From: Bacillota bacterium | GTDB lineage: Bacteria; Bacillota; Clostridia; Christensenellales; Aristaeellaceae | Direction of reading: 5' to 3' | Assembly: GCA_023415715.1 (NCBI GenBank) | Contig: JAEZJP010000126.1 | Coordinates: 1 to 31,217 of the forward strand | DNA: 31,217 nucleotides | Shown here: positions 1 through 7,640 of the stretch, in pieces | Position numbering within the stretch: position 1 is the stretch's first letter | How the letters are laid out: the number at the start of each line of letters is the position of its first letter | Notes under the pieces: model-generated | The model's database searches: none | Told to the model about the DNA's origin: nothing | Seen by the model: only the letters and a program-made list of their open reading frames with translations | Program-made: the position numbers and the translations under genes

Positions 1-189
1 GTGTTGAAAGAGGTGCCCGCCTGTGGTAGAATAGATTTACTCAGGGGGTAACCTCGGGGTGATAGTAGGGTATACCGCAATCTTGGTCGAGAGGGGCATG
101 CCCTATTTTTTATTCGGCTTCAACTAATTTGCCTACTAGTTCAATTCCTTTTTCAATTACTTCCGCTCTAATATAGTATTTTAATTTAT

Positions 190-456
190 TGGATCGATGT
201 CGATAACTCATATGACATTTATGCGATTATCTATGTTGGCAGCGATGCTGACAATATCATGTAACTACGTATCGAAGGATTCAAAGATTGGACATGGGAT
301 GGCGCTTTCAAAAACACTGGTGTCACTAGGCTCTTAGAGGGTGATGAAGTTGTCGTAAAAGGTACTATGCTGGGCAGCTATACCTATACAACCGTTCAAG
401 ATGTTGAATTGACCGTACCGTATATGGAAGTCGAATACATGACACTGTATCAATAA
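190..456 (+). pseudogene. Decayed 3' end of a secreted/lipoprotein-type gene
   Basis: A plus-strand reading frame runs to a TAA at 454-456 and is interrupted by an in-frame TAA at 262-264. Downstream of that stop it reads as a good beta-rich C-terminal domain: a GDEVVVKGTMLGSY segment followed by alternating hydrophobic strands, ending in EYMTLYQ. This pattern resembles the OB-fold-like C-terminal domain of some clostridial zinc-ribbon or lipoproteins (my recollection, unverified). No start codon or ribosome site for an intact gene is visible, and the frame closes just upstream of about 177. I infer a gene remnant whose 5' part has been lost. A strong hairpin directly after the stop supports it having once been a real gene end. 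Confidence 0.5.
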
Positions 457-466
457 AATCTGCACA

Positions 467-498
467 ATGCCCTGCCAATCACATGTTTGGCAGGGCAT
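467..498. terminator. Bidirectional hairpin terminator
   Basis: Perfect 12-bp inverted repeat (ATGCCCTGCCAA / TTGGCAGGGCAT) with an 8-nt loop. It lies between the stop of the remnant at 456 (plus) and the stop of the gene at 569 (minus). On the minus strand a T-rich stretch (GATTTTATTG) follows about 6 nt after the stem, so it can terminate the leucine-rich-repeat gene; on the plus strand no T-run follows. Confidence 0.7.
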
Positions 499-568
499 CA
501 AATTATAACCAATAAGCCCCCAGGCTTCCAGCATCAAACCCTATGCTTTGACTAGCATAACAATTTCA

Positions 569-1645
569 TTAATAGCTCAAACAATCAAAGGGAACAAAAC
601 CGCGCATCAATCCAATATCGGCGTTCACTTCAATGTATGCCCAGTCAAAATCAGGGTTATAAGCAAGAAACTTTACCGCAGTACCGGGGCTAAGCGTGGT
701 AAGGATGCTATGGTCATCAGGCATACAATCAGTAATGAAGCACGATGTCGCTATAGAAGCATCAAGATTGGCAAAATCCAAAGTTCTGCCGCCTATATCA
801 TCATCAAAATCAGACTTGTTTGCGTAACCGTATCTCGATTTACCATTGCCCGTTCCATACAATACCAAAAGCCAATTTTCTTCCCAGCCAAATATAAATA
901 TCTGCGCATTTGTACTGGCAGCTGCTTTACCATTGGCAGAACGGTAGTAATTGTAACCAGGTCCAGTATATATATCCAACATTTGATTTCTTCTAAAGTG
1001 AAACTCATCAAAAGTTTGCATGGTGAACTTTCTCAGATTAATACCTGGTTTTGCTTGTGGCGCTTGAGTTGCTATAACAAAAGGTTCTTGAGTTGCTGTT
1101 ACGGGAGGTTTTTCGGCACCCACGATTCTATACGGTATACCTTCCGCACGGCAAACTGTTTCTGCCAAAGAACCAGGGTAAACTTCTACAGTTATATTGT
1201 CGCAAGAATCAAACAGATAAGCGCCCAAACCTGTTAACGATGCCGGGAGTCGGATTGTTGCCAAACTGGTACAGTATGAGAAACAATCATCTCCAATGGA
1301 TTGCAATCCTTCAGGCAGTTCGATTGACATCAAACCGTTATACCCGACAAAGTTAGCGTTCTCAATTACTTTTACTGTGTCAGGAACCTTGATGGTTTTT
1401 GGGCTGATTACATCGTCACCCATCAGCAGCTGCATTGCCATGCTGCCGATGGTAGTTACAGGCAAGCCACCTAATACAGATGGGATAGATATATGGGCGT
1501 CATCCCCAAGGTAGCGAGTGATTGTAGCACTGGCGCCATCTGTGCTATACTCCCAGTCTCCATCCCGCTTATCTCCAGCATATGCCAATGTCATGCTTCC
1601 CAAGATTAGCGTTACTACAAGCAAAAGGACAAGTAACTTTTTCAT
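569..1645 (-). CDS. Secreted leucine-rich-repeat (BspA-like) protein with tandem SH3-like domains
   Basis: 358 residues. Residues 1-23 are a classical signal peptide (MKK, a long Leu/Val core, then AYA cleavage), so the protein is exported. Residues about 30-165 carry BspA-type LRR_5 repeats (IPSVLGGLPVTTIGSMA, VPDTVKVIENANF, LPEGLQSIGDDCFSYC, LPASLTGLGAYLFDSC). A Thr/Gln/Pro linker (175-200) leads to two SH3-like modules (about 205-282 and 288-356) with GPGYNYY and RGFVPFD signatures. BspA-like repeats usually mediate surface or extracellular binding; no catalytic motif is seen. The ATG at 1645 is chosen over an upstream TTG because GAGGG lies 8 nt before it and the signal peptide starts there. 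It is visibly AT-richer than its neighbours. The C-terminal half is paralogous to the protein at 18870-19484. Confidence 0.9.
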   Translation of the reverse strand: MKKLLVLLLVVTLILGSMTLAYAGDKRDGDWEYSTDGASATITRYLGDDAHISIPSVLGGLPVTTIGSMAMQLLMGDDVISPKTIKVPDTVKVIENANFVGYNGLMSIELPEGLQSIGDDCFSYCTSLATIRLPASLTGLGAYLFDSCDNITVEVYPGSLAETVCRAEGIPYRIVGAEKPPVTATQEPFVIATQAPQAKPGINLRKFTMQTFDEFHFRRNQMLDIYTGPGYNYYRSANGKAAASTNAQIFIFGWEENWLLVLYGTGNGKSRYGYANKSDFDDDIGGRTLDFANLDASIATSCFITDCMPDDHSILTTLSPGTAVKFLAYNPDFDWAYIEVNADIGLMRGFVPFDCLSY

Positions 1646-1695
1646 TTGCCAATCCCTCGTATTCAATTATTTTCCATATTATATTTATTATGCAA

Positions 1696-1724
1696 ATTAT
1701 ATCATCAGATGTAATAAATGTAAA
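1696..1724 (-). promoter_or_regulatory. Sigma-A promoter of the leucine-rich-repeat gene
   Basis: On the minus strand TTTACA (1719-1724), a 17-nt spacer, and TATAAT (1696-1701). The predicted start of transcription lies about 44 nt before the ATG at 1645. Confidence 0.8.
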
Positions 1725-1727
1725 CCA

Positions 1728-1868
1728 TTAGTTTTTCAGCTCTTCCAGCAGCTTCTCCAAAAAGCCCGGCAGCTGCAGGCCCATCAGCTTCACGTTTTCC
1801 GCAATGCTCAGACTTGCGTTATAAAAATCCCGGAAGCGTTGCTGCTTTCGGGACTCACTTGGAAACAC
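1728..1868 (-). pseudogene. Short C-terminal gene fragment, origin unknown
   Basis: An open minus-strand frame ends with TAA at 1728-1730 and encodes about 46 residues, containing FRDFYNASLSIAENVKLMGL and ending in FLEKLLEELKN. It looks like an amphipathic helical protein end and has no start codon with a ribosome site; the frame is closed upstream by a stop near 1869-1871. It is visibly different in composition from the AT-rich gene next to it. I cannot assign a family. Most likely a leftover of a truncated gene. Confidence 0.3.
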
Positions 1869-2037
1869 TTAGCCATGGGTTAGATCATGCTTCCAAAATA
1901 CCAGAGGGGAAGTTTCGAGCACATTCATGTCAAGGCAAAGAAAAAGCTTAGGCATAGCAGCGTTATGATGAGCGCTTCTGACGAAGGCCTGGCGCGAAGA
2001 TGCCGAAAAGGCGTTACCCGCATTTAAGAAACAGCCC
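1869..2037. other. Intergenic stretch without assignable gene
   Basis: Together with 1646-1868 this makes about 390 bases between genes. A short plus-strand frame (about 1889-2027) reads KYQRGSFEHIHVKAKKKL and ends RCRKGVTRI, possibly another gene tail, but it has no ribosome site and no recognisable family. No convincing terminator for the gene ending at 2038 was found. Confidence 0.3.
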
Positions 2038-3414
2038 CTAGTCCACTTTTGCGAAAATCACGCTGTCCAGGCCGATTTCGGTATTCGGGCTGCCTGCGGA
2101 TTTCGTGAACTGGATCCTGGCAGAGGCTGCGCCCAAGGGGACACGCTCGGTGAAGCCGGTATACACCTGCCATTGATCTGACGGCTGTGTCGACTGCAGC
2201 ACGGTAATTGCCAGCCCGAGGCCTATCTCATTCCCCAACACGTCCAGCCAGTGAACCTGTGCATACACATTGCCATAGGTGCCATCTGTTTCGCCGTAGT
2301 GCAGCGCAAAGTTCAAAAGGAAATGATTGAAGGCCGAACCACGCGGAAGGGTGACCGTTTGATTGATAAAAGCACCAAAAGAGGCAAGCTGCGCAAAATT
2401 GAGCCCCACATAGCCGCCGGTGTTCAGTACCCCTACACTCGACGCTGTCCAGCCGGTCAAACCATTGTCAAATTCAGAATTTACAATCAGGTTGGGCGAA
2501 TCAAGCCGCACCAGGATGACCTGATCAAGTTTGAGGTCCGAACCGGCGACACCGGAGGCTGTAAATTCAAGCCTGGCCCTTACCGTACCTAAAGGCACCG
2601 GCCCGCTCAGTTGCACAATGTTCAAATACTTGCCGTGTCCTATGAGCGTAGCCGCAACAACGGTGGCGTCTATTCCGGGCGCGCCGATGGGATTCCCCAG
2701 CACATCCAGCCAGATCAACCGCGCTGTGACCGTTGATGATATAACCGTCGCGGCGGCAAAGCTTAACAGATAGGCCGTGCCGGGCAGGAAGGGATTGACC
2801 TGGATCACCTGCGTGAGAAGTCCTGGCACCACTCCCGATTGCCGCGCTTCCGCGCCGCCTTCCCACGTTGCTGAGAAATTGCTGCTAAAATTGAGTGAAT
2901 TCCAGCCAGCAAAACCCAATTCAAAGCTGGGGTTTTCTATAAGGTTGGGTGTTTCCACCGGTGCGAGGTTGATAAGATCCAGCAGTATAGGCAAGGCGGA
3001 TGCGTTTCTACTGAACTTTAGCCGTGCAGCCACTGCGCCAAGCGGCGGGCGTTCGGTCACATCAAAGAAAGTGTTCCTGACATCGGTAATGGAAAAAGTG
3101 GGAAGAGTGGCCCTAAGGCCCGTACCGATGACGTTGCCAATTGCGTTCAACCAGAGCACTTCGATGAGCAGATCACCCGGGGCGAATGTTGTGGTATACA
3201 CGACAAGGCTTAAAAACAAAGGTTTTCGCTGCAACGGTCCCAGTGCTACGTCCTGATAGAGGCTTGCCACACCTGGGCCCAGTCTGGCTACTTGGGTCCC
3301 TTCCGCCGCATTAGTGTCGCTGGTTGCTACATTATTGGACTGCCAAAAGGCCAGATCCAACTCAAAACTGGAGTTTTGCAGCAGGTTACCGCTGCGGGTC
3401 AATAAATCGATCAT
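2038..3414 (-). CDS. Three-repeat beta-sandwich (NTTRR-F1/CBM-like) protein
   Basis: 458 residues built of three homologous repeats, roughly 10-151, 157-303 and 308-457. Each begins with an NL(I/L)xNxxFE...GW motif (NSSFELDLAFW, NPSFELGFAGW, NSEFDNGLTGW), carries a central WLDVLGNxIG strand (87-96, 234-243, 388-397) and ends with (R)xPLGxxxARLxF. The start of each repeat is typical of jelly-roll carbohydrate-binding-like folds and of the NTTRR-F1 domain of Bacillales surface proteins. There is no signal peptide or membrane segment, so it may act inside the cell or on the spore. ATG at 3414 is preceded by a run of G (7 nt) with 6-nt spacing; a GTG at 3429 lies inside that run and is rejected. 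Upstream sigma-K-like boxes suggest mother-cell expression (inference). Function unknown. Confidence 0.85.
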   Translation of the reverse strand: MIDLLTRSGNLLQNSSFELDLAFWQSNNVATSDTNAAEGTQVARLGPGVASLYQDVALGPLQRKPLFLSLVVYTTTFAPGDLLIEVLWLNAIGNVIGTGLRATLPTFSITDVRNTFFDVTERPPLGAVAARLKFSRNASALPILLDLINLAPVETPNLIENPSFELGFAGWNSLNFSSNFSATWEGGAEARQSGVVPGLLTQVIQVNPFLPGTAYLLSFAAATVISSTVTARLIWLDVLGNPIGAPGIDATVVAATLIGHGKYLNIVQLSGPVPLGTVRARLEFTASGVAGSDLKLDQVILVRLDSPNLIVNSEFDNGLTGWTASSVGVLNTGGYVGLNFAQLASFGAFINQTVTLPRGSAFNHFLLNFALHYGETDGTYGNVYAQVHWLDVLGNEIGLGLAITVLQSTQPSDQWQVYTGFTERVPLGAASARIQFTKSAGSPNTEIGLDSVIFAKVD

Positions 3415-3461
3415 AAAGAACCCCCCCACGGTAAATTTGAAGTGAGTATAAGGCCTTATTC

Positions 3462-3489
3462 AGTTTATGCCTTACGGTTGTAAGCTGTG
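3462..3489 (-). promoter_or_regulatory. Sigma-K-like promoter candidate
   Basis: On the minus strand CACA (3486-3489), a 16-nt spacer, and CATAAACT (3462-3469), matching the CATAnnnT pattern of Bacillus sigma-K. The start of transcription would lie about 40 nt before the ATG at 3414. No good sigma-A pair is visible here. Short motifs match by chance easily, hence modest confidence. Confidence 0.4.
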
Positions 3490-3574
3490 TGGATGCAAAG
3501 TAAAGACGCCGCCTGTGGTTTTTAAAGCTTTCGTGCGCGCTGTGCGTAATCCGTCCTACAACTCTGGACTGCTT

Positions 3575-3604
3575 TGAATAAAGCTGGCATTCCGGCAGAT
3601 ACTT
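3575..3604 (+). promoter_or_regulatory. Sigma-G-like promoter candidate
   Basis: TGAATA (3575-3580), a 17-nt spacer, and GATACTT (3598-3604) resemble the forespore sigma-G pattern (GNATA ... CATNNTA), though the first base of the -10 box deviates. The ribosome site starts within about 10 nt of the -10 box, leaving a very short leader. Confidence 0.35.
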
Positions 3605-3622
3605 TTCATGGAGGTGAGTTTT

Positions 3623-3793
3623 ATGCCCGCAAAGAAAAATCCGTTTACAGATCCCGAAATGAAACAGTTTTTTATGTCGCTGTCCCCTGTCATACAGGAA
3701 TCCATTGAGCAAAGCGGAGTGAAATTCGAGTCTGTCAGCCAGCTTCAATCGTTTGTGAAAAATCTTGGCAGCAAAAAGACATGGGGTAAATGA
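3623..3793 (+). CDS. Small hypothetical protein, possible spore protein
   Basis: 56 residues starting MPAKKNPFTDPEMKQFF. GGAGGTGA sits 5 nt before the ATG at 3623; the in-frame ATG at 3608 overlaps this ribosome site and is not the start. The body contains SPVIQESIEQSGVKFESVSQ, predicted as two helices, with basic ends and no membrane segment or cysteine. I recall similar short clostridial hypothetical proteins (NPF-D ... SLPxxIQESIxQSGV), but no function is known to me. It is divergent from the beta-sandwich gene and follows sigma-G-like boxes, so a forespore role is a possibility. It is not a classical alpha/beta SASP. Confidence 0.75.
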   Translation: MPAKKNPFTDPEMKQFFMSLSPVIQESIEQSGVKFESVSQLQSFVKNLGSKKTWGK

Positions 3794-4113
3794 AGCAGTA
3801 CCCTGGATGATGAAATCGTGCAAAGCAAGGTCGTGTGATCATATCAAACATTGTCGTTATGAATGTAATGGGATATGAGCTACGGAAAGAGTGCTCTTTG
3901 TTTTAGCGTCCTCTTCATACAGGAAGACACGCATATTTGCTGATGCCATCCCACATCTATTTCAGGGAATCATGTGATATTGCATACCCTATAAAGGGCC
4001 ATGATAAAGCTACACGAATATCAGCTTGATGTGTACTTATATCAACTAATTTCGTTTTACCCATGACGCTAACATCATCCCAAGGGATGATAATGCTTGT
4101 ATGGTGCGCTTTC
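3794..4113. other. Intergenic region, no gene seen
   Basis: About 320 bases, AT-rich, with stops in all frames and no ribosome site followed by an open frame. No tRNA or clear structured RNA was recognised. The following 290 bases up to 4403 hold the palindromic repeat and terminator listed separately. Confidence 0.6.
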
Positions 4114-4238
4114 GAGCCTTCCCCTAGAGGGGAAGGTGGCGCGCAGCGCCGGATGAGGTGTCGGTTGTAAATGTCCGTTCAGCCATTACCACCTCATCAG
4201 TCGACTTCGTCGACAGCTTCCCCTCAAGGGGAAGCCTT
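4114..4238. repeat. Palindromic intergenic repeat (REP/MITE-like)
   Basis: A 125-bp element with nested inverted repeats. An outer hairpin at each end is CCTTCCCC-loop-GGGGAAGG on the left and CTTCCCCTCAAGGGGAAG on the right. GATGAGGTG and CACCTCATC pair across the middle, and small hairpins GGCGC/GCGCC and TCGAC/GTCGA lie in between. Elements with these exact building blocks (AGCCTTCCCC ... GGATGAGGTG ... CACCTCATCAG) are common non-coding repeats in clostridial genomes. It encodes no protein. Confidence 0.75.
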
Positions 4239-4267
4239 TATATGCGCTCTACGAACGGCAGTCATAT

Positions 4268-4297
4268 AAAAACGCAGTCATTCATGACTGCGTTTTT
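4268..4297. terminator. Bidirectional Rho-independent terminator
   Basis: 13-bp perfect stem (AAAAACGCAGTCA / TGACTGCGTTTTT) with a TTCA loop. The A and T ends give a T-run in both directions. On the minus strand it ends transcription of the MATE gene, about 107 nt after its stop. Confidence 0.8.
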
Positions 4298-4403
4298 CCA
4301 ACCATATTCGTCTTCGTCGTGATATATTGCTCCGCAGAGCAGTTGTTATGCATCTGCCGCCACACCCGGCCTTTTCCCGAGCCGCCAAAAGCAACGTACC
4401 GCG

Positions 4404-5783
4404 TCACACCTTCAGATACTTCCATGTACCCTTGTTCATGCGCACAAGATACATGACGGACCGCAAACTAAAATCCAAAAAAATCGACACACAGACGGCT
4501 GTTATTCCCCATCCCAGCAGCCTGTCCAGCGCAAAGGCGGGCAGTACCCTAAGCAGCCACAGCCCGATAAGCGAGGTGACCATGACGTATTTGATGTCTC
4601 CCGCGGCTTTCAGCGTTGCGGAGCATACGTTGAGTATCGCCAGCAGCGGCTCCAGCACGCCGAAGACGCACACAATGACCGTGGCCTCCCGGATGGTTTC
4701 CGGGTCCGTGGTATACAGCATCGCCAATTGAGGCGCGAAGGAAAAGGTGAGGATCCCCAGCGCAAACGCCAGCAGCATGGAAAGCTTCAGGCTTTCATAG
4801 GCGTATGCGTGCGCCTTTTGATAATCCTGCTCGCCAAGGCTTTGCCCCACCAGCGTTGTATTGGCAATGGCAAAGCCGAATATGGGGAAGAAAACAATGG
4901 CGTTAATGTTGATGCCTATCTGGTAGGCCGCCATCGCTACCGTACCCATGGAGACGATCACAACCTGCAGCGCCACAAAGCCACCCTGCACGACTGCCTG
5001 CTCAATGAAGCCCGGCACCCCGATATGGATGACCCTTTTCATAAGCGCGGGCTTCAGCCTGTAGTCATCCTTAAGGCTAAGCCTTAATTTGAGCTTTTTG
5101 TACGTATACAGGACAAGCACCCTGACAATTACCCCGGTGATCCTTGACGCCGTTACGGCGATCGCGGAGCCGCGGACGCCCATGGCGGGAATGTGAAGAA
5201 ACGGCACGCCGAATATCAGCACGTAGTTTAAGAGAATGTTGAGAATATTGACGCCGCCCGTTATGATCATCGGCGGCTTTACATCGCCCGCCCCCCGCAT
5301 GGCCCCCGATACGATGATATCCAGGACCAGGCAGGGAAGGTTGAACAATATGATACCGAAATAAGCGCTTCCAAGGGAAAGTACTTCTTTATCCGCCCCG
5401 CCCATGAAAAACCGGATGATGGGTGTGCTGAATGATCTGCCGGCAATCATCAAAAGGAGGCCCGCCACCACAGCCATATACATGGATTGTACCAGCGTCC
5501 TTTTCGCCTCGGCAATATCGCCCTCGCCGGTGACCCTGGCAATGACCACCGTGGTCCCTATGGACAGCCCCGAAAAAACCGTCTGGATGAAATTCATCAG
5601 GGTGGTCACCATGCCGACCGCGGCTACCGCCGGGTTTCCCAGGCTCCCCATGAACATCATGGATACGATGCCCACCATCATTTCCAGAACCTGTTCGGCG
5701 ATGGACGGCCACGCCATGCCGATAATTTCCTTATCCCTTGGCCTGTCGAATTTTAGTCTGTTAAGGTTCAACCGCTTAAGCAA
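4404..5783 (-). CDS. MATE family multidrug/metabolite exporter
   Basis: 459 residues, the usual length for bacterial MATE (NorM/DinF-type) transporters, which exchange cations for drugs or metabolites across the plasma membrane. About 12 hydrophobic segments are visible. Family-like stretches are WPSIAEQVLEMMVGIVSMMF near the N-terminus with GNPAVAAVG after it, LPCLVLDIIVSGAMRGAGDV in the first half, and the second-half copy beginning VIHIGVPGFIEQAV with GQSLGEQDYQKAHAYA. The TTG start at 5783 is chosen because GCGGAGG lies 7 nt upstream; upstream TTG codons have no ribosome site. It is transcribed alone, with its own promoter at 5819-5847 and terminator at 4268-4297. Substrate cannot be inferred. 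Confidence 0.93.
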   Translation of the reverse strand: MLKRLNLNRLKFDRPRDKEIIGMAWPSIAEQVLEMMVGIVSMMFMGSLGNPAVAAVGMVTTLMNFIQTVFSGLSIGTTVVIARVTGEGDIAEAKRTLVQSMYMAVVAGLLLMIAGRSFSTPIIRFFMGGADKEVLSLGSAYFGIILFNLPCLVLDIIVSGAMRGAGDVKPPMIITGGVNILNILLNYVLIFGVPFLHIPAMGVRGSAIAVTASRITGVIVRVLVLYTYKKLKLRLSLKDDYRLKPALMKRVIHIGVPGFIEQAVVQGGFVALQVVIVSMGTVAMAAYQIGININAIVFFPIFGFAIANTTLVGQSLGEQDYQKAHAYAYESLKLSMLLAFALGILTFSFAPQLAMLYTTDPETIREATVIVCVFGVLEPLLAILNVCSATLKAAGDIKYVMVTSLIGLWLLRVLPAFALDRLLGWGITAVCVSIFLDFSLRSVMYLVRMNKGTWKYLKV

Positions 5784-5818
5784 TTTATAACCTCCGCAAT
5801 TTTGCAATCACGGAACCT

Positions 5819-5847
5819 ATTATAGCGCTTGGATCATGGGATGTCAT
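5819..5847 (-). promoter_or_regulatory. Sigma-A promoter of the MATE gene
   Basis: On the minus strand ATGACA (5842-5847), a 17-nt spacer, and a consensus TATAAT (5819-5824). The leader to the TTG start is about 30 nt. Confidence 0.7.
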
Positions 5848-5989
5848 CTTGCCAAACCATAAATGTATATGGAATATTTTTGTAAGCAGGGATTCATTGT
5901 TTTTCTGATGAAAATATGCAAGCGGGTGATGATCACATGAAAGAGTTGGCACATATCCCGCGGGATAAGCGGGTTAAAGGAGCGGTTAT

Positions 5990-6721
5990 ATGAACATTTT
6001 GGCGGTCGGGAACAGCTTTTCCCAGGACGCTATGCGTTATCTCCATCAAATCGCAGAGGCGGACGGCTTCTATATAAAAGCGGTCAACCTGTACATCGGT
6101 GGCTGTTCGCTGCAAAGGCATGACAGCAATCTGAAAGATGATGCGCGGGCTTACGTATACCAGTTGAACGGGCAGGAGGACGGCAGCCTCGTTTCCATAA
6201 GGGAGGCCCTTGAAAGCGATACATGGGATGTGGTGACCATGCAGCAGGTCAGCCATTTAAGTGTTGATTACAGCACGTATCAGCCATATTTGCGCCATCT
6301 GTCAGACTACATCAGGCAGTATGCTCCCCAGGCCGGGCAGCGCATCCACCAAACCTGGGCTTATGAGCAGGGAAGCGAGCGGTTGAATCAAGAACTTGGC
6401 TACCGGGATCAGTTCGATATGTACAAAGATCTGAAGGCTGCCTATGAGAAGGCGGCCATGGACCTGGGCGGCATCCCGGTCATTCCCTGCGGCACTGCAT
6501 TCCAGAACGCGCTGCGTTTGGGGATAAGACGGCTGCACAAGGACACTTTCCATGCCACCCTGGGAATAGGAAGGTATATCCTGGGCGCTGCGTGGTATGA
6601 AGCGCTGACTGGAAAGCGTATTGACGGGAATACGTTTTGTGATCTGGATGAGCCGGTTACACCGGAATTATTGATACTGGCGAAGCAGTGCGTGCGTATG
6701 ACGATAGATGGGAAGCAATGA
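5990..6721 (+). CDS. DUF4886 SGNH-hydrolase-like protein
   Basis: 243 residues, cytoplasmic (no signal peptide). The N-terminal MNILAVGNSFSQDAM is the DUF4886 block I, with Ser9 as the likely nucleophile of the SGNH/GDSL fold. The other blocks follow in order: GGCSLQRH (37-44), TMQQVSH (83-89) and the terminal KDTFHAT with Asp185 and His188 spaced D-x-x-H as in a catalytic triad. SGNH enzymes cleave esters (acetyl or acyl groups), often from carbohydrates; the substrate here is unknown. AAAGGAG lies 8 nt before the ATG. No sugar-utilisation gene is adjacent, so the context does not narrow the function. It converges on the exonuclease gene. Confidence 0.88.
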   Translation: MNILAVGNSFSQDAMRYLHQIAEADGFYIKAVNLYIGGCSLQRHDSNLKDDARAYVYQLNGQEDGSLVSIREALESDTWDVVTMQQVSHLSVDYSTYQPYLRHLSDYIRQYAPQAGQRIHQTWAYEQGSERLNQELGYRDQFDMYKDLKAAYEKAAMDLGGIPVIPCGTAFQNALRLGIRRLHKDTFHATLGIGRYILGAAWYEALTGKRIDGNTFCDLDEPVTPELLILAKQCVRMTIDGKQ

Positions 6722-6755
6722 AAAGAACCCATTCACGCCTGCACCCCATATAGGA

Positions 6756-7358
6756 TCATATACCGAAGCTTTCCTCTGCCTTCGCTGTGGCGTTTTTATT
6801 TTTGGCAATCTGCCCGCACATATGAAGATAGCAGCGCGTTGTCGCCTGCGCGTCCGCCAAGGCCCTGTGCGCATTCCCCTGGTCGATCCCAAACGCGCAA
6901 ACCAGCGTAGCCAGCCTATGGTTGGGCAGGTCTCTGAAGTACTTCCTGCTCAGCCGCATGGTATCGATAAAGTCATTGGAAAACCCTAATTGCAACGCAT
7001 GCATGCAGGCGGCATGCATAAAGCCGATGTCGAAATTCACGTTGTGGCCGACGACGATATCGCCGCCGATAAATTGAAGCACATCCGCCAATATTTCCTG
7101 AATGACCGGCGCATCAGAAAGCATTGCATTCGTAATGCCTGTCAAAGCGGTAATATGGGGTGAGATACGCCTTTCCGGATGGATCAGCGTTGAATAGCAC
7201 TCCCGCTCCATACCGTTCCTGACACGGACCAGCCCGATTTCTATCATCTTGTCGGTATAAGGGCTAAGGCCCGTTGTCTCCACATCCAGAGCTACAAAAT
7301 CCATGACCGGCTTAAGCAGGCTTCTTCCCCTGCCGGTCCCTTTTTGAGTGTCTGTCAC
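6756..7358 (-). CDS. DnaQ/PolC-like 3'-5' exonuclease (DEDDh)
   Basis: 200 residues forming a single exonuclease domain. Exo I is FVALDVETTGLSP with Asp25 and Glu27, Exo II is GHNVNFDIGFM with Asp110, and Exo III is HRALADAQAT with His164 and Asp169, completing the DEDDh metal-binding set. The family removes nucleotides from the 3' end of DNA or RNA using two metal ions; stand-alone proteins of this size act in repair, or as DnaQ-like or RNase T-like trimming enzymes. The start is GTG at 7358 with GAGG 8 nt upstream. An internal ATG (residue 19) just before the domain is an alternative. The last 20 residues are Lys/Ala rich and probably disordered. It appears monocistronic. Confidence 0.9.
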   Translation of the reverse strand: MTDTQKGTGRGRSLLKPVMDFVALDVETTGLSPYTDKMIEIGLVRVRNGMERECYSTLIHPERRISPHITALTGITNAMLSDAPVIQEILADVLQFIGGDIVVGHNVNFDIGFMHAACMHALQLGFSNDFIDTMRLSRKYFRDLPNHRLATLVCAFGIDQGNAHRALADAQATTRCYLHMCGQIAKNKNATAKAEESFGI

Positions 7359-7525
7359 GCTATTGCCTCATTTTGCTCAAAGTATGGGCTTATGCTTAAA
7401 GCCAAAATTTCCATGATTACAAGAAATATAACACCCAGCCCGCAGGATGTCAAACAGCAGCCCAAACGACCCTTATCGTTTCCAGAATGAAGTCTTTTAC
7501 GTTTTTATTACATTACGCAAACCGC

Positions 7526-7555
7526 TTGCAATCGTATAAACCGTCACGCTATAAT
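7526..7555 (+). promoter_or_regulatory. Sigma-A promoter of the deacetylase gene
   Basis: TTGCAA (7526-7531), an 18-nt spacer, and TATAAT (7550-7555). Transcription should begin near 7562, immediately before the stem-loop at 7564-7599, leaving a leader of about 80 nt. Confidence 0.7.
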
Positions 7556-7563
7556 GTAAAAAC

Positions 7564-7599
7564 ATGGGATATTTATGGAATAAATCTTCCATATCCCAT
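7564..7599 (+). promoter_or_regulatory. 5'-leader stem-loop
   Basis: ATGGGAT + ATGGAA (separated by a 4-nt bulge) pairs with TTCCAT + ATCCCAT, giving 13 bp around a 6-nt loop. It sits at the predicted extreme 5' end of the deacetylase mRNA. No T-run follows, so a transcript-stabilising role is more likely than termination. No known riboswitch was recognised. Confidence 0.45.
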
Positions 7600-7640
7600 C
7601 TTCCTTCCCATGGCAATTGACACAGCAGGAGGAATACAGG

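Noticed and set aside
1..130. Short plus-strand frame ending near 127 (reads ...GGNLGVIVGYTAILVERG...)
   Set aside because: About 30 codons, no start or ribosome site, no family recognised; could be a gene tail but cannot be supported.
548..1237. 229-codon plus-strand frame opposite the leucine-rich-repeat gene
   Set aside because: The minus-strand frame has a signal peptide, repeats, promoter and ribosome site; the plus-strand one has none.
4081..4300. Structured region considered as a riboswitch or small RNA gene
   Set aside because: Its stems match a dispersed palindromic repeat plus an ordinary terminator; it lies downstream, not upstream, of the MATE gene.
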